Shown here: positions 16,898 to 24,982 of the stretch, piece after piece | Layout: every line of letters starts with the position of its first letter | Position numbering within the stretch: the first letter of the stretch is position 1 | Assembly: GCF_965277665.1 (NCBI RefSeq) | Contig: NZ_OZ255835.1 | Span: 3,906,001-3,970,000 of the forward strand | DNA: 64,000 bases | Direction: 5' to 3' | From: Lichenicoccus sp965277665 | GTDB taxonomy: Bacteria > Pseudomonadota > Alphaproteobacteria > Acetobacterales > Acetobacteraceae | The notes under the pieces: model-generated | Seen by the model: only the letters and a program-made list of their open reading frames with translations | Told to the model about the DNA's origin: nothing | The model's database searches: none | Position numbers and translations under genes: made by a program

Positions 16898-18140
16898 CTC
16901 CCTCGGCGGCCTGCTCCGCCCGCCGTCTCAGTTCCTGCCGCCCGGCATGGCCCGGCGCCGCCCCGAGATGGTCGGCCTCCGCCTTGCCGGTCCGGCCCCC
17001 GGGACGATCCACCAGCTTGACCTGCACCGGATGCCCGTCGACCCGCACCTGGCGCATCCGCCGATGCAGGGCGCGCCCTTCCACCAGATGGGTCCGCAGC
17101 CCGATGGTGGTGGTCTCGGCAAAGCAGGCCTCGACCACCCGGTCCAGTCGATCCGGCGCCGCGAGGACCTGCACGTGGACCGCGAGGCGCCCCTTCTTGC
17201 CGATCGTGGCCCATTGCACGACGTCGTGCACCTCCGGCATGTCGCGCAGCCGGTCCAGGCCGGCGGCAAGGTCCTCGCCGGACTGGTCGTCGACCTCGAA
17301 GGCCACCACGCCGAGCAGGCGATGCGCCGCCTGCGTCACCGGTTCCGCCGAGCCGTCCGTATGCAGCACCAAGGCGCGCAGGCAGTTGCTGATGCCGGGG
17401 AGCCGCCTGGTGCCGAAGCCGATGCCGGTTGCCCCGAGCCGGCCGGGCGGCCGCGGCTGCAGTCGGCCAGTCGTGCGCAGCCAGGCGAGGATGGCGGCAC
17501 CCGTGGGCGTGATCCGCTCGCCGGCCACGCCGTCATCGATGACGGCGAAGCCGTCGAGCAGCAGGGTGGTGGCCGGCGCCGGCACCGGCATGATGCCGTG
17601 CGCGGTGCGCACGCGGCCGGACCCGAGCGGCAGGGCGGACACGCTCCAGCTGGTGGCGTCGCCGAGGGCTGCGACCAGGGAAGCGGCGGCCACGATGTCG
17701 GCGATGGAGTCCGCGGCGCCGACTTCGTGGAACGCGACCGCGTCGGGCGCCACGCCATGCACGCGGCCCTCGGCCTCGGCCAGCGCGCCGAAGATCCCGA
17801 CCGCGTGTCGCGCCAGGTCAGGCGGCAGGCCGCAGGCGAGCAGGTCGTCGCGGATGCGGCGCCATTGGACATGCCCGTGCCCGTGCTGGTGTTCGTGATG
17901 CCCGTGCTCGTGATGATGCTCGTGAACCGGGTCGTCGGGTGCTGCGGTCGTATCGGCAACTGCAAAGCGCGCACCGGCCAGGATGCCGTCATCGTGCCGG
18001 ACGAGCGTGCAGGACACCGGCGCCGAGCGCTGCACGCAGGCGATCACCGCACCGGCGTGCTGCGGAAAGGCATCGAGCATTGCGGCGGCGAACATGTCGC
18101 CGGCGACCCCGCCGATCGCATCGAGATGGACGTGCATCAT
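16851..18140 (-). CDS. larC: LarC, nickel insertion enzyme for the pincer cofactor
   Basis: 429-residue LarC in a single uninterrupted frame, so no programmed frameshift is needed, unlike the larC1/larC2 arrangement of lactobacilli. LarC inserts Ni(II) into the dithio-pincer nucleotide using CTP. The start MMHVHLDAIGGVAGDM is the family N-terminus. A His-rich metal-binding stretch occupies about residues 72-90 (alternating His with Glu, Gly and Gln), followed by LarC1 FHEVGAADSIADIV and the LarC2 half from about residue 265. GGAG lies about ten bases upstream of the tandem ATGs. First recognised gene of larC-larE-larB-AKR; no larA racemase is in the window. Confidence 0.93.
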   Translation of the reverse strand: MMHVHLDAIGGVAGDMFAAAMLDAFPQHAGAVIACVQRSAPVSCTLVRHDDGILAGARFAVADTTAAPDDPVHEHHHEHGHHEHQHGHGHVQWRRIRDDLLACGLPPDLARHAVGIFGALAEAEGRVHGVAPDAVAFHEVGAADSIADIVAAASLVAALGDATSWSVSALPLGSGRVRTAHGIMPVPAPATTLLLDGFAVIDDGVAGERITPTGAAILAWLRTTGRLQPRPPGRLGATGIGFGTRRLPGISNCLRALVLHTDGSAEPVTQAAHRLLGVVAFEVDDQSGEDLAAGLDRLRDMPEVHDVVQWATIGKKGRLAVHVQVLAAPDRLDRVVEACFAETTTIGLRTHLVEGRALHRRMRQVRVDGHPVQVKLVDRPGGRTGKAEADHLGAAPGHAGRQELRRRAEQAAEGDVDGGRADGSREDER

Positions 18141-18183
18141 CGACCGTCACTCCACCCGTCCGATACCACAGGCCAGCGGTCTC

Positions 18184-18336
18184 TCAGCGGTCGGTGCCAC
18201 GCGGCGGGTCGGCGTTCTGGTCGCCGCTCTGCACCGGCGGCTGCTCCGGTGTGGATTTGGGAGGCGCCGGATGGGTCCCGCCCGGATCGATGTCCGACAC
18301 CGGCGTGTTGGTGATGGTCTTGTCGCTCTCGGCCAT
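18184..18336 (-). CDS. 50-residue proline-rich small protein upstream of larC
   Basis: Short ORF beginning MAESDKTITNTPVSDIDPGG and ending PPRGTDR, preceded by a strong ribosome-binding site: AGGAGGG six bases before the ATG (minus strand). It is acidic at the start, Pro/Gly/Gln-rich, lacks hydrophobic segments and is probably disordered. It ends 43 bases before larC on the same strand and may be co-transcribed. No family recognised. The ribosome-binding site and non-shadow composition support a real gene; a link to nickel metabolism is only positional. Confidence 0.6.
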   Translation of the reverse strand: MAESDKTITNTPVSDIDPGGTHPAPPKSTPEQPPVQSGDQNADPPRGTDR

Positions 18337-18349
18337 GCAGCCCTCCTGT

Positions 18350-18442
18350 GCCTCGCGCGGCTCTGCCGCGTTGCTGTCAGCCCTCGCGCGGCCATGCCGC
18401 GTTGCTGTCAGCCCTCACGCGGCCATGCCGCGTTGCTGTCAG
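18350..18442. repeat. Three tandem 31-bp repeats
   Basis: Three consecutive 31-bp units (18350-18380, 18381-18411, 18412-18442), each containing GCCGCGTTGCTGTCAG. The second and third differ by one base; the first differs at a few positions. They lie just upstream of the 50-residue ORF on the minus strand and 65 bases before the DyP-like gene on the plus strand, in the shared divergent promoter region. They could be binding sites or a replication-slippage product. Confidence 0.75.
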
Positions 18443-18507
18443 CGTTGCAGCTTGGCCATCGTTCCGGTGCGGCTGACGCGGCGGCGGACCCGTGATAGGC
18501 CATCCGC

Positions 18508-19458
18508 ATGGCGGTCTTCCCAAGCTTCGCGCCACTCCGCGCGCCAGTCTTCGCGCCGCTTACTGCGTCGCGCCGCTCGCTGCTGCGCGGCTTGGCTCCG
18601 GCGGCCGCCGGCATCGCCGGCCTGCTGCGGCCGGCCGTGGCCGGCGCCCCCGGGGGCGCCGGCAGCGTGGCGGCGGTCGCCCTGTTCGTGGCCTTCGACG
18701 TGCTGGCCGAACGGCCGGCGGAACTGCAGCGGCTCCTGCACCTGCTGGCGGATCGGGCGGCGGTCGCGGCCGACGCCGATGCCGCCCTGACGCTCGCGGT
18801 CGGTGGCGCTCTGTTCGACCGGCGCTTCGGCCTGGCACGGCTGCGACCGCGTCACCTCGCGCTGCCCGCCGCGATCAATGCCGGTGATGTCGGCCCCGCA
18901 CCCTGGCACGGCGACCTGCTGCTGCAGATCGAGGCCGCCTCCCCGGGGCCGGCCGCCGCGGCGCTGCGCGACGTGGTCCGGCACACGCACGCGCTGCTCG
19001 CGCCGCGCTGGAAGGTGAACGGATTCCGGCCGCGCGATCCCGATGTCCGGGCGAGAGGGCCTCTGCCCGGGGTCGAGCCGGGGCCGCTGGGGGAGCCCGC
19101 CTGGATGCAGGGCGGCAGCTATGTCGAGGTCCGCAAGCGGCGGTACCCGGTGGAACGCGGCGATGCGGATGCCCGAACCGATACGGGCGCTTTGGCCGGC
19201 GATCCGGCGAGCGTGCTCCGCCACTTTGCCTATGATCACGGGATCGACGAGGCCGGGCAGTTCGACATGGGCCGGATCTCCTGCCGCTATCTCCGGGAAC
19301 CAGGCGCCTGGCCCGAGGCGGCGGCCGATATGGGCCGCGAGCGATGCGGCGGCGGCGGGCTGTTCTTCGTGCTGCCCGGACTGCGCGAGACCGCCGCCAG
19401 CTTCCGGGCGGCCTTGGCGGAGGCGACGCGCGCCCCCCGAAACCTTGGGTCAGGCTAG
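18508..19458 (+). CDS. DyP/EfeB-like protein lacking heme-binding motifs
   Basis: 316-residue protein that follows the EfeB-type dye-decolorizing peroxidase scaffold: an N-terminal Tat-like region (ASRRSLLRGLAPAAAGIAGLL), then FVAFDVLAERPAELQRLLHLL, LTLAVGGALFDRRFGL, WHGDLLLQIEA, VVRHTHALLAPRWKVNGF, GGSYVEVRK, HGIDEAGQFDMG and a C-terminal GGGLFFVLPGLRETAASF. Compared with EfeB (about 420 residues) two stretches are missing: the one holding the distal GxxDG motif (here NGFRPRDPDV) and the one holding the proximal heme His (SHIRLANPR-like). It is therefore unlikely to be an ordinary heme peroxidase. Followed by a lipoprotein gene. Confidence 0.75.
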   Translation: MAVFPSFAPLRAPVFAPLTASRRSLLRGLAPAAAGIAGLLRPAVAGAPGGAGSVAAVALFVAFDVLAERPAELQRLLHLLADRAAVAADADAALTLAVGGALFDRRFGLARLRPRHLALPAAINAGDVGPAPWHGDLLLQIEAASPGPAAAALRDVVRHTHALLAPRWKVNGFRPRDPDVRARGPLPGVEPGPLGEPAWMQGGSYVEVRKRRYPVERGDADARTDTGALAGDPASVLRHFAYDHGIDEAGQFDMGRISCRYLREPGAWPEAAADMGRERCGGGGLFFVLPGLRETAASFRAALAEATRAPRNLGSG

Positions 19459-20122
19459 CCTGCAGGCGAAGCACGCCGGTCGGCGGCGGGCATGTCCGGG
19501 AAACAGGCGTGAACAGGCTTGCTGCGATTCCGCTGCTGCTGTGCGTTGCCGCCTGCGACCCGAATGTCGTCATGCGCGGCTATGTCGATGTGCCGGAGCC
19601 GGGCGGCGCGGTGCAGCAGGTCCGCCTCGTCTGCCGGGAGCTCGACAATCCGCGTTCCGATACCTTCAGCATCAGTGGCATCACGCTGCCGTTCGGCGCG
19701 GTGATCAAGGCGCAGGTCGGCGGGGTTTCGTTCACCGACACGACGCAGGCGATCTCCGACCGGATCCGCGGCCTGGACCTGCAGCAGCTTGCGATCTGCG
19801 AGGCGCTGATCCTGCTGCCCTCGCAGCCCGACCTCGAACAGACGCTCAAGGACTATGTCGGCATCGATGGCTACCTGAGCCAGGAGATCGCGACGCTGAG
19901 CAGCTCCACCTCGGCCTCGCAATACCGGGGCAGCATCGCGCTGCTGTCCGGCACGCCGGCAACCGTCGCACGCTCCACGATCATGGCGGTCGAGGCGGCG
20001 GCGGCCCAGGCGCCGGGCCTGCCGCCGGGCCAGGCGCTGCCGCTGCGCTCCTTCGGCGGCGTCGTGATCGACATCTTCGCCCAGCCGCCCCTGCTGTCGG
20101 CGCCAGCTTTCCCCCCGCCGGA

Positions 20123-21628
<1,506 letters not shown>

Positions 21629-21635
21629 GCCGGCT

Positions 21636-22877
21636 TCAAAGCAGGCTGAGCTGCGCCGGTTTCCTGCCCGGGTGCAGAGCCAGGCGCGCCGACAGCCGCG
21701 CACTGTCCAGCTCCGCCCGCGGCGTGTGATCGGCCGCCACCACGAACGGCGCCACGGTGGCCAGCGAGATGCGCAGGCGGGCGAGGTCGTCCAGGCGCAG
21801 CCGGCGATGCCGCCGCGCCGCGAGGATGCGTCCCACCGATTTCACGCCGAAGCCCGGCACCCGCAGCAGCGCCTCGCGGTCGGCCCGGTTGACATCGACG
21901 GGAAACATCTCGCGATGCACCAGCGCCCAGGCGAGCTTGGGATCGCGCTCGAGGTCGAGATTGCCGGAATTGTCGGTGGCCAGCTCCTCGACGCCGAAGC
22001 CGTAGAACCGCAGCAGCCAGTCGGCTTGGTAGAGCCGGTGCTCGCGCAGCAGCGGCGCCGGGCGTAGCGGCAGCGCCGCGGCGGCGTCCGGGATCGGCGA
22101 GAAGGCGGAATAGTACACCCGCTTGAGGCCGTACGAACCGTACAGGTTGGTGCTGGTGCGCAGGATGGTGCGGTCCGAGCTCGCATCCGCGCCGATGATC
22201 ATCTGGGTGGACTGGCCGGCGGGGGCAAAGCGCTGGGGCTTCGCCCGGCCGGGCGCGGTCTTCTCACGGGCGGCGTCGATGCCGAGCCGGATGCGGCCCA
22301 TCGAGCGCCGGATGCCGCCCATGTCCTTTTCCGGGGCGTAGTCCGCGAGCGTCGCCTCGGTCGGCAGCTCGACATTGATCGACAGCCGGTCGGCCCAGCG
22401 CCCGGCTGCCTCGAGCAGCAGCGGATCGGCGTCCGGGATGGTCTTGAGATGGATGTAGCCCCGGAACCCGTGCGTCTCGCGCAGTGCGCGGGCCACCCCG
22501 ATGACCTGCTCCATGGTATAGTCCGGCGAGCGGATGATCCCCGACGACAGGAACAGCCCCTCGATGCAGTTGCGCCGGTAGAAGCCGAGCGTGAGTCGGA
22601 CCACCTCGTCCACCGTGAAGCGGGCACGGCGCACGTTCGAGGAGGCACGGTTGATGCAGTAGGCGCACTCGTACAGGCAGGAATTGGTCAGCAGGATCTT
22701 CAGCAGCGAGATGCAGCGCCCATCCGGCGCATAGGCATGACAGATGCCCATGCCCTCGGTCGATCCGACGCCCGATCTGGCGCCACGGCTGTCGCGCTTC
22801 TCGGTGCCGCTCGACGCGCAGGACGCATCGTACTTGGCGGCATCCGCCAGGATCTCGAGCTTGTTGAGCAAGTCCAC
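21636..22877 (-). CDS. Putative DNA modification/repair radical SAM protein (UdgX partner)
   Basis: 413-residue radical SAM protein of the TIGR03916 type that pairs with UdgX-family proteins. The cluster motif is CLYECAYC (Cx3Cx2C) in LTNSCLYECAYCINRASS. Other family segments are KYDASCASSG near the N-terminus, LFLSSGIIRSPDYTMEQ, GYIHLKTIPDADP and STQMIIGADASSDRTIL. The C-terminus carries a helix-hairpin-helix-like VNRADREALLRVPGFGVKSVGRILAAR, consistent with DNA binding. GTG at 22877 gives the family-like start MDLLNKLEILADAAKYD; the longer frame adds 108 Arg/Ser-rich residues without family features. No strong ribosome-binding site. Reaction unknown. Confidence 0.9.
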   Translation of the reverse strand: MDLLNKLEILADAAKYDASCASSGTEKRDSRGARSGVGSTEGMGICHAYAPDGRCISLLKILLTNSCLYECAYCINRASSNVRRARFTVDEVVRLTLGFYRRNCIEGLFLSSGIIRSPDYTMEQVIGVARALRETHGFRGYIHLKTIPDADPLLLEAAGRWADRLSINVELPTEATLADYAPEKDMGGIRRSMGRIRLGIDAAREKTAPGRAKPQRFAPAGQSTQMIIGADASSDRTILRTSTNLYGSYGLKRVYYSAFSPIPDAAAALPLRPAPLLREHRLYQADWLLRFYGFGVEELATDNSGNLDLERDPKLAWALVHREMFPVDVNRADREALLRVPGFGVKSVGRILAARRHRRLRLDDLARLRISLATVAPFVVAADHTPRAELDSARLSARLALHPGRKPAQLSLL

Positions 22878-23088
22878 GGAATCATGTTCTTGTATTGTTC
22901 GTGCCAAGGCAAGGGCTCGCCGATGTGTCCCCGGGTCACCAGACTTCCGGCTGCGCCGCCCGGGTAGGCCACCGCTCCGGGTTTCCCTCGACAGGCGCGA
23001 CGGTCCCGGTAGAGATACAACCGGCAATACGAGCCGACCGGCTGCCGCCTGGGTGCGCCTGCCGGAGGCCGGCGGTGGAGACGGGTGG

Positions 23089-24246
23089 ATGGCGACCGAG
23101 ACGAGCAGCCTGGCGGACCTGACCCGGCTGCGCGAGACCGCGGGGCGCGTGCGGCGCTGGCTGAACGAAGTGGCCTGGCCGCTCTGGATTGAGCGTGGCA
23201 TCGACAGCGACGGCCTGTTCTACGAGCAGCTGGATTTCGCCGGCCACCCGGACCTCTCCGCGCGGCGGCGGGTGCGCGTGCAGGGCCGGCAGCTGTTCTG
23301 CTTTGCCCAGGCGCTCGCCGCCGGGCACCAGGCGGCGCGCGACAAGCTGAAGCTCGGCCTGACGACGGTCGAGGCGCGCTGCTGGGGTCCCGACGGCAAG
23401 CCCGGCTGGATCCACATGCTGACGCCGGACGGCCAGACCCTGGACACCCTGCGCGACACCTATGACCAGGCTTTCATGCTGTTCGGGCTGGCGGCTTCCT
23501 ACCGGGTCGGCTTCAGCGAGGCGCGCACGCTGGCCGAGCGCACCATGGCATTCCTGGACCGCGACGTGGCCGACCCCAAGGCGGGCGGCTATTTCGAGGG
23601 GCTGCCGGCTTCGCTGCCGCGCCGGTCGAACCCGCACATGCACCTGATGGAGGCGATGCTGGTCTGGCACGCCGCCACCGGCGAGCGAAGCTGGCTGGAC
23701 CGCGCCGACGCCATCGCCAGCCTGTTCGAGACCCGCTTCTTCGATCGTGCCGCCGGCACCCTGGGGGAGTATTTCACCCCGGACCTCAGGCTGGCGGAGG
23801 GCGAGGCCGGCGACTCCGTCGAGCCGGGGCATCATTTCGAATGGTCCTGGCTGCTGCACCGGCTCTGCGACCTGGGTGGCCGCAACTTCCGCCACCAGGC
23901 CAACGCGCTGTACAGCTTCGGCCTGCGGCACGGCATCGGCGCCGACGGGTTCGCCATCGACGAGTGCCGGAAGTCCGGCCACCAGCTCCGCCGGTCGCGC
24001 CGCACCTGGCCGCAGACCGAGCTGATCAAGGCGCATCTCGCCAACGGGGCGTTCGATGATGCCGCCCGGGTCACCGATGCGGTGCTGCGGACCTATCTCG
24101 GCACGCGGGTGCCGGGCCTGTGGATCGACCAGTTCGACGCCGAGGGCGAGGCGCGCGCCGATGTGGTGCCGGCCAGCACGCTCTACCACCTGGTGGTGGC
24201 GTTCGAGGACCTGCTGCGTATCGCGGGCGACGCTCCCGACCCGTGA
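23089..24246 (+). CDS. AGE-family sugar epimerase/isomerase
   Basis: 385-residue N-acylglucosamine 2-epimerase/mannose-6-phosphate isomerase-like (alpha/alpha)6-barrel protein. Family segments: RVRVQGRQLFCFAQALAAG, YDQAFMLFGLAASYR, NPHMHLMEAMLVWH, GHHFEWSWLLHRL and RTWPQTELIKAHLA, with the conserved His residues expected for ring-opening and proton transfer. The ATG at 23089 has GGAG about ten bases upstream. Longer in-frame starts overlap the radical SAM gene antisense and are unlikely. It is divergent from the DNA-repair pair. The substrate (mannose, cellobiose or acylglucosamine) cannot be told. Confidence 0.9.
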   Translation: MATETSSLADLTRLRETAGRVRRWLNEVAWPLWIERGIDSDGLFYEQLDFAGHPDLSARRRVRVQGRQLFCFAQALAAGHQAARDKLKLGLTTVEARCWGPDGKPGWIHMLTPDGQTLDTLRDTYDQAFMLFGLAASYRVGFSEARTLAERTMAFLDRDVADPKAGGYFEGLPASLPRRSNPHMHLMEAMLVWHAATGERSWLDRADAIASLFETRFFDRAAGTLGEYFTPDLRLAEGEAGDSVEPGHHFEWSWLLHRLCDLGGRNFRHQANALYSFGLRHGIGADGFAIDECRKSGHQLRRSRRTWPQTELIKAHLANGAFDDAARVTDAVLRTYLGTRVPGLWIDQFDAEGEARADVVPASTLYHLVVAFEDLLRIAGDAPDP

Positions 24247-24270
24247 TGATCTCCAGCACATCATCCTGTT

Positions 24271-24789
24271 TCAAACGTTTTCTGTCCTGTCGGGCAAGCT
24301 CTCGATCGAAACCAGGAGTTTGCGCAGGAGGATGGACAGGATCTCTGCTTCCTGCGCGGTCAGGCTGCTGATCCATTCATGCTCGAAGCCGTTTTCATCG
24401 ATCAGCGCCGCGTCAAGGCGTTCGCGTCCTTCGGCGGTCAGGCTCACGACCACGCCACGTCGGTCCTGTTCCGCCGGTCGCCGGCTGATGAGATCCGCGG
24501 CCTCCATCTTGTTGAGAAGGTTGGTCATGCCTCCGGACGTCAACAGGTTGTGGTGCGCAATCTGGTTCGGGCTCGACTCGTAGGGTGGACCTGAAAGATA
24601 GATCGCCGCCAGCGACTGATACTCGTTGAATGTCAGCCGGTGCCGCTTCAGAAGCTGTCCCACGCGAGCCATGAAGAGTTCGTTGATCAGGGTCAACCGG
24701 CCGCAGACGGCCCAGGGCGAGGTATCAAGACCGGGCCTCGCATCGCCCCATCGCTCAATCAAGAAATCAAGTCGGTCTTTGATGTGCAC
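24271..24789 (-). CDS. MarR-family transcriptional regulator
   Basis: 172-residue winged-helix regulator. The core runs RLTLINELFMARVGQLLKRHRLTFNEYQSLAAIYLS, a recognition helix near LLTSGGMTNLLNKMEAADLI and the wing RRPAEQDRRGVVVSLTAEGRERL, typical of MarR. GTG at 24789 is chosen because GGAG stands eight bases upstream; the longer frame to 24888 reads through the promoter and operator. It is divergent from the TonB receptor at 24983, with a 22-bp palindrome between. It probably represses itself and the receptor/monooxygenase/permease genes until a ligand binds. Confidence 0.92.
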   Translation of the reverse strand: MHIKDRLDFLIERWGDARPGLDTSPWAVCGRLTLINELFMARVGQLLKRHRLTFNEYQSLAAIYLSGPPYESSPNQIAHHNLLTSGGMTNLLNKMEAADLISRRPAEQDRRGVVVSLTAEGRERLDAALIDENGFEHEWISSLTAQEAEILSILLRKLLVSIESLPDRTENV

Positions 24790-24858
24790 GGCCGTCTCTC
24801 CAGCAACGGGCGAGCGTTCGCGGCGTGACCCGACGCCGCATCCCGCCGCCCTTCCCAA

Positions 24859-24888
24859 AAAATAGCACCGGACAAATTTCGCAATCAA
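24859..24888 (-). promoter_or_regulatory. Candidate sigma70-type promoter of the MarR gene
   Basis: Minus-strand -35 TTGATT (24888-24883), 18-base spacer, -10 TATTTT (24864-24859). The -35 box overlaps the 22-bp palindrome, the classical geometry for autorepression. A facing -35-like TTGACT at 24903-24908 points toward the receptor gene, but no convincing -10 follows it. Confidence 0.5.
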
Positions 24889-24906
24889 CCTTTAGATAAA
24901 GGTTGA
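24885..24906. promoter_or_regulatory. 22-bp palindrome, probable MarR operator
   Basis: TCAACCTTTA-GA-TAAAGGTTGA: two perfect 10-base arms around two bases. It lies in the divergent region between the MarR gene and the TonB receptor gene, about 95 bases from each start. Length and AT-rich centre fit MarR dimer operators; binding by the adjacent regulator is inference. Confidence 0.7.
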
Positions 24907-24982
24907 CTCAGCGGTCCAGCATGACCGTAAGTTAACCAGTTCTGAAGATTATGCCCCTCAAGCCTAGGAGGTGATTGCCGGA

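Noticed and set aside
16851..18140. Possible programmed frameshift in larC, as in lactobacilli
   Set aside because: The LarC1 and LarC2 halves are read in one continuous frame of 429 codons.
22878..23201. N-terminal extension of the radical SAM protein by 108 residues
   Set aside because: The extension is Arg/Ser/Pro-rich, overlaps the divergent upstream region and lacks family features; the GTG at 22877 gives the expected N-terminus.
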